This document shows, piece after piece, positions 21,693-32,332 of a stretch of DNA of 64,000 nucleotides (position 1 is the stretch's first letter; every line of letters begins with the position of its first letter). Below the pieces are notes generated by a model. That model had not been told where the DNA came from. It saw only the letters and a program-made list of their open reading frames with translations, and ran no database searches. The translations under genes were made by a program, and so were the position numbers. Origin of the DNA: Brevipalpus yothersi (lineage: Eukaryota; Arthropoda; Arachnida; Trombidiformes; Tenuipalpidae); assembly GCA_003956705.1 (NCBI GenBank), contig QZCP01000412.1, forward strand, positions 163,384-227,383. Reading direction: 5' to 3'.

Positions 21693-21790
21693 TTTCCCGC
21701 TCAAAGTTAATTTAAGAAGAATGTCGCCCATAAGCGCTACTGTTGAGAGTGCCTGACGAAATATTGTTCCTAGAATTTCATCATCTTTTA
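21693..21790 (+). promoter_or_regulatory. upstream block R1, copy before the zinc-finger gene
   Basis: TTTCCCGC at 21,693-21,700 with TCAAAGTTAATT and a GCGCTACTGTTGAGAG variant. It is followed at 21,878 by an exon whose 5' boundary (tttcag|TGTGTTGAT) aligns with the 5' UTR boundary of the BEN-like genes (tttcag|..GGTCTTGATGG), so both gene types share one upstream region. Confidence 0.5.
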
Positions 21791-21877
21791 TCACGTTCTT
21801 CTGTGTTTACAATTTCCAATCATTTTCTATCCCGTTGAACTTTAGTGTGCTTCCTTAGTGTGTCACTTTGTTTTCAG

Positions 21878-22621
21878 TGTGTTGATAAAATTGTTCAACA
21901 TAGCCATAAGGAGCTGAGAGTGTTTCTCTTCAGGTGAACGCATACAGGTACCCAAAAACTTCCAGAGGTCAATTTAGATTAATCCTAGCGATTGCTGAGA
22001 TATACAATAATAGATTCACAATTACGTTTTAAAATTTTCAATTATGTCTACAGCTATTTTGTGACAGCAGAACTCGATTGCAATTTGATTGATGTAGTTA
22101 GTTTCTTGTTTGCTCTATTTTGTACTGCAGATTGTTGTACCCTAACTGTTCATTGGATAAAGATGATTGTTCGCCCAGCACCAAAGGAATTTCTGTTGAG
22201 GGTATCAGCTAACCAGCAGCTATATCACGAAGATATCGGTGATGACTTGATGGAGTACCTGGCATATATCCTGCAGATAGCTGGTCACAGAATAATGGAT
22301 CTGAAGGACGAGAGAGTGAAAGACGAACATATAGAGAAAGGAATGGAAAGGGCCCTTGGATCAAGGAGTCATCATATTACCCGTTGGGTAGCGATCTGTT
22401 TCATGGGAGAAATGTGGGTTGTCTTTGATGACATGTTGGTAAAATTCGATGCCGAGGGAGATAAGATTTGCATGGTCTGCAGGAAAAAGATGGAATCTCG
22501 CAATGATGTGAAGAAACACATTTACGATAGAAAATGTTTTTTCATCCCGATAGCTGAGACATATGAGCAGGAAGGGGACGAAGAGGACGAAGTTTTGGAT
22601 GTATTCCAAGATAAACTCTAA
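21878..22621 (+). CDS. C2HC zinc-finger protein, intact copy
   Basis: The exon pair 21878-21933 and 22054-22621 is in one open frame (208 codons), but the first ATG is at 22,163 (MIVRPAPKEFLLRV), giving 152 aa; an upstream start exon is not excluded. Residues from ICMVCRKKM carry Cys-x2-Cys-x12-His-x5-Cys, a classical-type finger with Cys as the last ligand. Before it lies a helical, charged region (DLMEYLAYILQIAGHRIMDL, KDERVKDEHIEKGM) and a Trp-containing FMGEMWVVFDD. The tail is acidic (EQEGDEEDE). It probably binds nucleic acid or protein in the nucleus. Two broken copies (2.6 and 14.5 kb) help define the conserved parts. The family itself is not named by me. Confidence 0.65.
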
Positions 22622-22879
22622 TCTACCTGTTTCCTCTTCTTCATACAGCCGATTTAATAATGATTGAGCCAAATATTGGCCACAGGGTTGCATTGGCTAG
22701 TGAACTCAACACCAATTTTGGATCAATCATTATCAAATCGGCAGTATATTGAATCTTGAATCGATACCGTAATAATAATTGTAACTTGTTGATTTGATAA
22801 CTGTATTCTGTCGACATTCGGATAAAATGAATTTGCTAAAAAAATAAACTTGATATAAGTATGATGAATCGTTTATTGA

Positions 22880-24780
22880 TACTGGAAGGAGGAGAGTGCG
22901 GCGATGGGCTTACATGATCGTTGAAGGGTGTAAGAGTAAGAATGGGGAATGGTGATTGAGAAAAATTACACTGACATGGTAGTGGTGATATACATACCAG
23001 CCAAAAAAGAGGATATAGTAAGGCTGGACACTTGTAGCTAGTTCATCTCATGTTTATGAGAAGAAATTATTTTATTATCTTCCTTATTATTCTCCACTCT
23101 TGTACTTGTTTCATTCCTCTATTGACTCAATTGGAAAAATTCTCTCATCACTTCGAGCTTTATTTAGCTCTCATAATGTTTGAAATTTTGCAACTTGATG
23201 TGAGTATAATCATGATCTGATAAATCGCTCTGATGTTAAAATCGGAACATAGTTCCAGCTTTTTCCATGATAGGTTATTCTCGGGTTTCCGTAGATTGGA
23301 GTTTGCTTTCATGACATGGATTTTCCTTATAAATTACACCCAATAATCGTAATTGAGATTTGATCGAAAAAAGTTTATTGCTTCCACGCAAGATGCTATC
23401 CAGATCTCTTTTGGAAGAAAGTGGCAATCATGATGGCCAGTTTTGTTTGATAGCCATCTGATGGACATCTCAATGCTACCAGATTGTTTCCAATCACAAT
23501 TTTCTGGGCATTTTCCATCGCATTCGGTTTGCTTGCTTGATACCGATAACTTCTTTATTTCCTATGCCTCTCAAATGTATTCATCGACGAATTTCATTCT
23601 CATCAGCTTCTTATATACCTTCTCGATGGCACCAAAATGAATGGTTTCGAGAAGTTCATCCAGAGTTTCGACGTTTCGACGAAAAAAAGACCTCAAGAAA
23701 AATATGTTGAATAGAACGTCGTGAAAAAGTCCAAAAAGAGGTCTGAAGTCTTTGAAAAGGCTCCTCTTACGGGAAACAATCAGATGAGGTGAATTTATTC
23801 AAAGTTTTTGTTTGAAATTTTCTAGCATACCCCCATCATTGTTGATTTCATCTTCCTCAGCCTGGACCGTCTCGAGGTATCCCTCTGAATCACATGATAA
23901 ATCAAGTGAGGTCAGTTCACTCATTCTTTAAATGGACTTGGCGAGAACGTTCGGGTGCATGTTAATTTTTATTAATTTTGCTCTTCCCAGGTATCCAGCA
24001 ATTGCGAAACTTCCTATCAAGATTCGATGGCACCAAAACAAATGTTTTCGAGATGCTCATCCATAATTATGTCAAGAAAAAGACTTCAAAAGAAAGATTA
24101 TAAACAGAAAACACGAAAAAATCAAGAAAGTCTCGAGTCTGTGAAAACACTTCTCCCATGGATAACCAATCAAACGAAGTAAGTTGATCAAATGTGTTCA
24201 AGCTATTTACCGTATTTAGGCTCATTTTCACCATTGCTCATCCTCTCTTTCTCAGCCTGCACCGTCTAAAAGTAAAAACGCTTCAATGAACGACTTGAAG
24301 AATGGCCTAAGGACCCTTAGAATCTGGAACTGTTTCCACAAAGATAATCAGTGTGGAGTTCTTTCTGCTCATTAGGTTTCGTGTTGTTCACCCGGGTCAA
24401 TTATGTATGGAAGAATACAACTGAAACTGGTCCTAAAGATATTCTTAGAGGCTATAGCCCCACAGAACTTCTTAGAGTACACATGTTTTTGCTGTCTACC
24501 CGAGCCAAGCCCATAGATAGCTAGTTCTGATGGAAGGCGTGCGTTTGGAGCCCAGTGAAATATACAAATCACATGTATATTCGTTTGTGTGCCGAATGTA
24601 TCAAGAAGCAAACATCGATCAACGTGATATTGCTTGGGAAGAATTGAAGAAAGAGTGTTCCGAACTCTTCTCTCCCGTTCGCTAAAATCGACGAAGAAAG
24701 AAATCTCGATGACCATTTTTCAAACCTGCTTGGTCACACACAATCTACAATCTTGTGCCATTCTGGTGAATACAATTAAT
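22880..24780 (+). pseudogene. dead BEN-like family member (copy A'), sister of the 3.6-kb copy
   Basis: Close match to 3560-5420 including R2 (23,130-23,560), linker exon relic (23,862) and domain exon (from about 24,376). It shares the disabling frame loss at CTGTCTACCCGAG and the following TAG. It lacks the roughly 380-bp insertion present after the domain in copy A, and keeps a slightly better C-terminal part (IDQRDIAWEELKKECSELF region in another frame). Confidence 0.75.
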
Positions 24781-25114
24781 CTACTATTTCAGAGATCAAG
24801 AAGTCAAAACCAAATACACATGTACATGTTCATGTAGTTTTCAAATGAAGAACGAAATAAAGAAAGAGGAAGAGAAAATGAAACTTGTCTATTGCTCATA
24901 TGTACCTGATTTCAATTCTTGGCGCCATCCAAAAAAAAGTATGACGAAATGCATAAGCCAAACTTTTGGCCGAAAACGTCACTTGTTTTCGGGACAATGT
25001 CTAAATGGTATTAGTAGATTATGAGTGTGTATGAGTTTTCATACGATAGGCCCTACACAGCTAAATTGTTTTCAGATTTGAACAAAAGTCTTAAAAAGTA
25101 ATCAATAGGATTAG

Positions 25115-25118
<4 letters not shown>

Positions 25119-25161
<43 letters not shown>
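25119..25161 (+). repeat. (GA)n microsatellite before R1
   Basis: Pure AG dinucleotides at the same place as the shorter GA run at about 6127-6150 in the sister block, so its length has changed since duplication. Confidence 0.9.
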
Positions 25162-25163
<2 letters not shown>

Positions 25164-25244
25164 TAGATGATCATTGTCATGTTCATTCTTATCCCAATTT
25201 CGTTCATCAATCAACTAACTTCGTTGAATGTGAGAACGGATATA

Positions 25245-25320
25245 CCGTTATTCGGGAACAGCTTTCCCGCTCAAAGCTAGTTGAAGAAGGATGTCGCCCA
25301 TGTGCGCCACTGTGAAATAT
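25245..25320 (+). promoter_or_regulatory. upstream block R1 with empty transposon site
   Basis: TTTCCCGC at 25,263-25,270. CTGTGAAA at 25,310-25,317 is the unoccupied equivalent of the CTATGAAA target duplicated around the hAT-like element at 6302. Gene G begins about 190 bp downstream. Confidence 0.6.
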
Positions 25321-25513
25321 TATGCTTTCGTCAATTGACGAAATGTTGCTTGCAGTATTTCATCATCTTTCATCACGTTGTTGTGAGAAAAAATTTACTT
25401 TATTATCGTCTTTTCTTTTGTGTATACAATTTCTTTTCTATTTTGTTTCCTAATCACGTTGACTTTTAGTGGGATTCTTCTTAGTGTCACTTTGATTTCA
25501 GTCAGTGGTCTTG

Positions 25514-26142
25514 ATGGCACCAAAACGGAAACTTTCAGAAAATGCTAAACAGAACGTCCAGAATAGATCCAAGAAGACGTCCAAAGTCTGTGAGAAGGCT
25601 CCTCTAACGGACAAGCAATCAGATGAGGTAAATTTATTCATTGTGTTCGATATTGTGTGTGCGATATTTGAGCCCATATTCATCGCTGTTTATTTTATCT
25701 TCCACAGCCTGTGTCATCTAAAGGTGAAAGCTCCTTTGATTCACTCGAAAAATGGCGTCAGATCCTACGAAAAGGTAAAAATCTGAAACCTTTCCAGCTG
25801 AACTGATTAACTCCAACTTTTTCTGTTCTGTCATTAGGTCTGTCGTTTTACTCCCGAATTAGTTATGTATTGAAGCAGGGTGGAGTTGGTCGGTTGGATC
25901 TTTTGAAATGCTATTGTTCTGCAGATCTTCTTAGGGCCTACATGTTTTTTGGACTTTACCCTCGCGACTATGATAGATGGGACGTTCTAATGAACAAAAA
26001 GCGCATGAAGCCCTCAGAACTGGACAAAAGAGATATTTTTCGGATGGTCCGTCGTATTCATCCTGATACAAACTTCCACGAAATGAACCGTGTTTGGGAT
26101 GATTTCTTGGAAGAGTGTGGTAAACTCTTCTTCGAGAAATAA
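25514..26142 (+). CDS. BEN-like family protein, intact copy G, 161 aa
   Basis: Exons 25514-25627, 25708-25774 and 25838-26142, all in phase. The N-terminus starts MAPKRKLSENAKQN with a PKRK basic cluster. The linker is Ser-rich (SSKGESSFDSLEKW). The domain reads DLLRAYMFFGLYP, DRWDVLMNKKRMKPSEL, IFRMVRRIHPDTN, NRVWDDFLEECGKLFF, the cleanest example of the family consensus in the window. It is the near twin of copy B (7.6 kb), with the same three-exon layout. R1 lies directly upstream. A nuclear role is inferred; no catalytic motif is present. Confidence 0.75.
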
Positions 26143-26385
26143 TGATGTAAAAATCATCAACTAAGTTTAATTCAGCTTTTATTGTGTTTTCAATTGTCGA
26201 CTTCATGTTTTTAATGATCATCATCAGACTTTGACCGGTTTGTTTATAATTTTGTTATTGTTGTCACTCGAAAGTGGTGACAATTTGTGATGGATAGTTG
26301 CTATTTTCTCCTTTTAGTTGGTTAAATCACTAAAGTAAACAATAAACAAATCGTCATCTGGTACACATATATACACACACATCGA

Positions 26386-26675
26386 TATAGTGCTATCAAA
26401 TCAACGATTTTGTCTAGACAATGTTTGTCTCGACTGAATTTGTATTCGAGGGGAATAAGATGATTGATATACATTTCTCTCCCATTTTCTGGATCCGAAT
26501 GATTTGTAAAGTATATTTATATCCGATTTTGTTTTTTCTTGTAGATGTTTTCATGCATCTCCAGTATCCGGAGCAGAATTTGGCTGGTTCAATAAGTTTA
26601 TCAACATACCCAAACCGGAGCCAAATGAACAGCCAAAAACTGGACTACTTGCTGATATTAGTGCAGTTTATGATT
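26386..26675 (+). pseudogene. NIPSNAP fragment, exons 1-2
   Basis: Matches 30,031-30,315, but the start codon is ATA instead of ATG and the exon 1 donor region is altered (GAGGGGAATAAG). It breaks off within exon 2 just after GCAGTTTATGA, where DNA2 sequence is joined. Confidence 0.85.
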
Positions 26676-27498
26676 TTTTCAGTGTGGATGAATCATGTGA
26701 AACGGTTCCCACTAAGGTGGCCATTCTTGTTGGTTGGGTGTCAAAAATGGATTCTCATAAGATAGAAATTATTGTTGACAGAAAAGTCCGATCTCTCGAC
26801 AGTGAACAAAGATTGCGTATAGATGTTGTAAATAGTTCTAGTGTTTTTACTTTGAATTATGATAATCTTCTCATTCTAATGGACACTTCGCCACAATCAA
26901 AGAGGCTTCGAGATCTACTTATTTACCGCCAGCCACCAAAGTATGTTCCATTCCTTTCAAGTACCAAGAAAGCAATTGCCACAAAGCTCATAAACGAGAT
27001 GAATATGAATTTAATTCAACAAGAAGCAGTTTTAGATCTGCCAAGTGTGGATGATTACATGCTTATTTGAGGTACACCAGGATCTGGTAAAACGTCAACG
27101 ATCGTTGCGATGATCAAGCTTTTGTCGAAATTCAATAAATCAGTGTTGATATCCAGCCACACTCATACCGCTGTTGATAATATTTTGTGTAAATTGAGAG
27201 ATTCAGTAATCGATTTGGAAGTGATTCTAGGATTTATCCACTTATCAGATCCCATTCCGTCAAAACTAAGACTCAAGACCTCACTGAGACGGCGAAACTT
27301 CATAAATTTTATCAAGACCTAAAGGTGGCTGGTGTGACTCATATGGGTGTATCATAAGATCCACTCTTGATCACTCTTGACTCTGAAGGCATTTAATTTT
27401 TTAGTATAGATGAGGCAACTCAAATACTCGAATGCTTCCAGCAAATTTGGGTCCTCTATTCTCTTCAACTCGTTTCATCTTCGTTGAAAATCAATTGC
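26676..27498 (+). pseudogene. internal DNA2 fragment (linker and first helicase motifs)
   Basis: Corresponds to DNA2 at about 33,727-34,550. Codons are mostly conserved (VFTLNYDNLLILMDT, KAIATKLINEMN), but TGA at 27,068-27,070 replaces the Arg codon just before the Walker A motif, and small indels follow (about 27,215 and 27,350). It ends inside the motif III region and passes directly into block R1 at 27,499. Non-functional. Confidence 0.9.
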
Positions 27499-28060
27499 TT
27501 TCCCGCTCAAAGTTAATTGGGAAAAAATGTCTCTGGCGCGCCACTGTTGAGACTGACGAAATATTGAATTTAGTATTTCATCATCTTTCTCATCACGTTT
27601 TTAGAAAAATTTTCTTCATTATTGTTATTTTATAATAATATTATAATCCTCTCCTGTGCTTCTTCCATTCTTCTATTGACTCAATTGAAAATAATCTCTC
27701 ATCAACTTTAGTTTAATTCAGCTTGCATTGTGTTTTCAATTTTCAACTTGAGGTGAGTATAATCATGATCTGAAAGTCGCTCTCAGGTTAAAGTCAGAAC
27801 ATTGTTCCAACTTTTTCCATGATAGGTTATTCCCAGGCTTCCGCTGATTGAAGCTGACTGTCATGGCATGGATTTGCCTTATGGATTACATACACTAATC
27901 GGGATTGATATTTGGTGGGAAAAAGTCAATGGTACCACGCAAGATGTTCTCCAAATTTGTATTGGCTACCTTGAGATTGTTTCCAATCACAATTTTTGTG
28001 GTCATTTTCCATTGTGTCTCGTTTGCTTGTTTGATCCGATAACTTCTTTAGTTCCTCTGC
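27499..28060 (+). promoter_or_regulatory. upstream blocks R1 and R2 before gene E
   Basis: R1 starts exactly at the end of the DNA2 fragment: TTTCCCGC at 27,499-27,506, then TGGCGCGCCACTGTTGAG, which adds a GC-rich palindrome. R2 spans about 27,700-28,060. The order R1-R2-gene is the same as for gene F. A promoter or 5' UTR role is inferred. Confidence 0.5.
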
Positions 28061-28124
28061 CTCTCAAATGAATTCATCGAATTATATCTTCATCAGTTTC
28101 TAACACACCTTCTGGATCAATCCC

Positions 28125-28977
28125 ATGGATAACCGAAAAATACTCAAAGAGGCGATTTTCAGGTCAGCCAAGCTTATCCATCCAGATGCAGATAATTGCG
28201 AGCTCGAATCTCATTGGAAAGCATTTGAGAATGAATATACCAGGCTTCTCTCCGAAAATTCAGCTTCTTCAGCTAATCCTCATTCTCAAACTCTGTCGCC
28301 GGTCAATACCGCCTCGAAGCGTGTTTTCAAATTTGCTGAACAATCTGATGAGAAAGATCGAGAGCGTGGTCAAGCAAAAAAACCGAAAGAACCTCAAATC
28401 TGTGAGCAGACTCTCCCCATGGACAAGCAATCAAGCAAGGTAGTTAATCAATGTTCGATTATGGTATTTGAGCTCATTTTCGTCGCTCTTCATTTTATCT
28501 TTCTCAGCCTGAGTCGTCTGAAGGTGGAGAAAGCTCCCATGAATCACCCGAGGAATGGCGCCAAGAATCACGAGATGGTAACATCTGGAACCTCTCCTAC
28601 TGAACTAATAACAATAATTATAAACGTCAACCTCTTTCTCCCCATTAGGTTTCGTGTTTTTCTGCCGGGTTAACTATGTAGGGGAGAATACGACTGAACT
28701 CGGCCCTATGAATGTGCTCAGAAGCTATACCCCCACAGAGCTTCTTAGAGTATACATGTTTTTTGGTTTATACCCACTTGAAGATCATAGATGGGCAGTT
28801 CTGATGCAAAACGTGCGGTTGAAGCCCAGAGAATTATTCAAATCACAAATATATCGTTTTGTGCGTCGAGTGTATCCTGAAGCAACCAACAATCAACTTA
28901 ACCCTGCTTTTGATGAATTCAAAGAAGAGTGCTCCAAACTCTTCTTTCCCGTAAAATCAGTGAAGAAGTCCCGATGA
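28125..28977 (+). CDS. BEN-like family protein with extra N-terminal half-domain, intact copy E, 237 aa
   Basis: Exons 28125-28439, 28508-28577 and 28649-28977, all in phase. Residues 1-45 (KILKEAIFRSAKLIHPDAD, then HWKAFENEYTRLL) repeat the C-terminal half of the family's own domain, so the protein has one and a half domains. Then come a Ser-rich segment, a basic patch (KDRERGQAKKPKE), the ICEQTLPMDKQSSK end of exon 1, and the Pro-Glu-Ser-Ser linker. Exon 3 carries the full domain: TELLRVYMFFGLYP, RLKPREL, FVRRVYPEAT, DEFKEECSKLFF, and a basic tail (VKSVKKSR). Copy D (15.5 kb) has the same layout but is broken. The missing first half of the N-terminal domain may lie in an upstream exon I could not find. 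Confidence 0.7.
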
Positions 28978-29239
28978 TCACTAATCTAGAGCACTTCTCA
29001 CTCCCTCGAGTATAAGAATTTTGAATTTTCCATTTTTTCATGCGAAAAATCAACCCAAAAATCGAGTCATCAAGAATATAGGAAAATCAATGTCAAATTT
29101 TTCATTTTAAAGGAACTGCTTGCTTACACGACTGTCTAACAAACTTGTAAGCCACATCATCTGATGCTCCTTTTCTGTTCATCATTAAATAGCTCTACTT
29201 CTCCAATTGATTGATCTCGACAACTTTTTGATTAGTTTT

Positions 29240-30030
29240 TTATGCTGAGTTTTCATCCGAACTCTTCTCTCCCGTCAGATAAAATCGACGAAAAAAGAAA
29301 TCTCGACGACCATTTGCAAAACCTGCTTGGTCACAAAACAAAATCTGATGCCATTCTGACAAATGAAATTAAGCTACTAAATCAGGGATCAAAAGGTCAA
29401 AACCAAATACATGTTAATAGTTTTCAAAGTAAAGAATGAAATAAAGAGAGAGAAAATGAAACTTGTACGCTCATATGTAGCTTATTTCAAATCTTGGCGC
29501 CATCCAAAAAAAAAGTATGACGAAATGCATAAGCCAAACTTTTGGCCGAAAACGTCTTGGTCACTTGTTTTGCTGGACAGTGTTCAAATAATATTGGCCG
29601 AAAGATCATTGATGTTTAAGTGCATCCAATTTTGAGCTCAAATGTGAAGGTTTTTCTGATTGATCTTTACCGTTCTCTATTATTATCAATGTTTATCTTC
29701 ATCTACATTTGGTGCGCCAACTTCTGCCAAGATTAATATTGTGAGCAGTTCAACACACATGACAAGGGCTGAGTAGCTCCACATCGATCTTCTCAATATA
29801 TTGCCTTTTAAACATTAGTTGTGTGCGTGTGTGTGTTTGAGTGCATGTTTTTAATGATCATCATCAGACTTTGACCGGTTTGTTTATAATTTTGTTATTG
29901 TTGTCACTTGAAAGTGGTGACAATTTTGGATGGATAGTTGCCATTTTTTCACCTTTCAGTTGGTTGAATCAATAAAGTAAACAATAAACAAATCGTCATC
30001 TGGTACATAAATATATACACACACATCGAT
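29240..30030 (+). other. joined fragments of copy-A tail, gene-end fragment and NIPSNAP upstream flank
   Basis: 29,250-29,440 matches the end of copies A/A' (CGAACTCTTCTCTCCCGT...AAAATCGACGA). 29,450-29,600 matches the gene-end fragment family. 29,750-30,030 is the NIPSNAP upstream flank, also copied at 8230-8510, with its TTTGACCGGTTTGTTTATAA word. No intact gene. Confidence 0.6.
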
Positions 30031-31437
30031 ATGGTGCTATCAAATGCAACGATTTTGTCTAGACAATGTTTGTCTCGACTGAATTTGTATTCAAGGTGAT
30101 TTGGATAATTGATACACATTTCTCTCCCATGTTCTTGATCCGAATGATGTGTAAAGTATATTTATATCCGATTTTGTTTTTTCTTGTAGATGTTTTCATG
30201 CATCTCCAGTATCCGGAGCAGAATTTGGCTGGTTCAATAAGTTTATCAACATACCCAAACCGGAGCCAAATGAACAGCCAAAAACTGGACTACTTGCTGA
30301 TATTAGTGCAGTTTATGAGCTGCAAAGTGAGTAATTGAATTGATCTAGACTACTTAATAGGCTGTCATTCGCTGAATATTTCCTTTCAATATCTGTTTTG
30401 CAGAAGAAGACGTTCGACCAGGCCACATGGACGATTACCTCAAATCTTTGTATGTTTAGTTGGTCTATCAAAACAATCGAATCATCAAGCAATGCTCACT
30501 ATTTTTTTGTAGAGAATATTTTGTCCAAGAAACTCGAAACAAAACTCCTGGTTATGAGCTTGTTGGAAGCTTCCGTGTTCTGATAGGAGACCAGGATCGA
30601 GTCAGTGAGTTCGATCAAATCATTTGATGCAAAGAAAAAGTTTATCTAATGTTTTTTCATCATCTAATCTCAATTTTACTAGTAAATCTTTGGCGTTTTG
30701 ATAACGGTTATTCCAATGCAAGTATGCTACAGAACAATATTCAGCAAGACTCAACTCTGGTCAAATTGGAAAACGATCGTCTGAAATGTCTGCGTAAACG
30801 AGGGAATCAAATGCTATTGGCCTTTTCTTTTTGGGACACTGCAGTTCCAGCTCAGAGAAATGGCTTCTATGAAATGCGTTCTTATGTGCTAAAGGTTTGT
30901 ATCTCCATGCTCTTTTGCTGTGATGAAGACAATTCTTTTGAGGAAAATGATAAATCTCTCTTTCTCTTTTGTAGACCGGTTCTCTTTTAGACTGGGGAAA
31001 TGCATGGTAAATTGATGTGCTATTATGAAATCAAAATCGTCTTTGTTATAACTTTTTGTTCATTTTCGTAGGGCAAAGGGCATTCATTGTAGACACAATC
31101 GTGTAGCTGGTTATTTTTCTCAAGTTGGTCGTTGTTATATGGTTTATCATCTCTGGCGTAAGTCTCAAGAATTGTAATCAACATTATTCTTTTCGTTCTA
31201 TATCGTTGATTCGACGATCTTCTTCCTTTAGACTACAAAGATCTACAAGAGAGACAAGATGTTCGTCAATCTGATTGGATCAATCCTGGTTGGGATAAGA
31301 TTCTTCAGGATACTCGTGAGTGATCATAGAAGAAAATTTTTGCAATAGTCTGATGCTTCTTTCTTCTTATAGTACCTCTTATAAGAGAAATGAAATCAAG
31401 ATGGATGGTTGGTAATTCGTTCTCTCCAATTCGTTGA
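30031..31437 (+). CDS. NIPSNAP: NIPSNAP family protein, complete, 272 aa
   Basis: Nine exons: 30031-30095, 30190-30326, 30404-30449, 30513-30604, 30683-30894, 30975-31006, 31072-31157, 31232-31315 and 31373-31437; every phase agrees (819 nt). Residues 1-20 (MVLSNATILSRQCLSRLNLY) look like a mitochondrial presequence. Family hallmarks: YELVGSFRVLIGDQD, NLWRFDNGY, QMLLAFSFWD, YEMRSYVLK, LLDWGNAWAKGI, YFSQVGRCYMVYHLW, YKDLQERQDVR and VPLIREMKSR. NIPSNAP proteins are mitochondrial proteins with ferredoxin-like (dimeric alpha-beta barrel) repeats, linked to mitophagy signalling in vertebrates. Length is close to the usual 280-290. This is the source copy for fragments at 8.5 and 26.4 kb. It lies 0.9 kb upstream of DNA2 on the same strand. 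Confidence 0.93.
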
Positions 31438-32088
31438 GAATCATTTCGAAAATTTTTTTGCGAACTCAGTGAGTGAGATGCATGATTGCAATATATAGTT
31501 CTAGCCAAAATATCAATGTATCGAGATTTTTTACATAACTGCTCATGTAGAGGTGTATGTTTCCCTATCCATTCTTTTCATGAACACTACTGATTGAGCG
31601 ATAGAGCTGAAATTGAAAATTCAGATTCAGTTTTCTAAACTCGCACCCCTTGCCCTGGTAAAGGAATAAAGCTCAAAAAATCATCTTGTTGAATATGATT
31701 TGGGCTTAATTATAACATTCTCTCTCTACCATGAAATATTTTGTAATCATGTTGGAAGTGGCCAGAATGATCCAATAAAGTAAACAAATAGAGTATCAAC
31801 CCTGTTCCTACTGTGATAATTGAGAGAATATCAATCAAGACGTCCATTCAAGGAAGCTTCTCAATAATAGCATTCAGAATTCAATATTAGAAATCTAAAT
31901 TGGGGAAAAAATTGAAATTTTTTGTGAAATTCTCATCAGCGATGTTTACTCTTCATGAATGTCACGAGTTTAATGAACATCCCTGAGCGCGTGTATCCAA
32001 GCTTCCACGTATATACTACAAGAAGATCAGTTAAAGCTTTCGAAGATTCTAGTACACTCAGCTTCAGTCTGCTCCCATAAAAATTAAC

Positions 32089-32301
32089 ATGAGTGAAAAC
32101 AATGAGTTAAAAGAACTTGAACTCCAAGTCTTGAAGTTCATAAGTTCAATGGGAACAGTTCAGATTTTTACATGTTTATATGCAATGTTTTTGTTACTGC
32201 TACACGCGGGAAGCACGTGGTTTGAATGGCACACTTTTTTGTGTGTTCAACAACACTGTGTTGAGATTTTTGAACAGTTTGAGAAAGTTTTTCCCAATTG
32301 A
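32089..32301 (+). CDS. small ORF of 70 aa upstream of DNA2
   Basis: ATG in good context (AACATGAGT); MSENNELKELELQVLKFISS, then a hydrophobic stretch (LYAMFLLLLHAG), ending EQFEKVFPN. The stop lies about 30 bp before the DNA2 ATG. It could be a small membrane protein, an upstream ORF on the DNA2 transcript, or a 5' exon of DNA2; the N-terminal ELKELELQV faintly recalls the start of animal DNA2 proteins. No clear donor was found to join it in frame. Confidence 0.35.
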   Translation: MSENNELKELELQVLKFISSMGTVQIFTCLYAMFLLLLHAGSTWFEWHTFLCVQQHCVEIFEQFEKVFPN

Positions 32302-32332
32302 GTTGTTATCTATTCAATATAGATGGTAAAAA

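Noticed and set aside
2560..31437. The array as an endogenous virus, Polinton or retroelement
   Set aside because: No polymerase, integrase, reverse transcriptase, capsid or long terminal repeats seen; units have spliceosomal introns and contain pieces of cellular genes.
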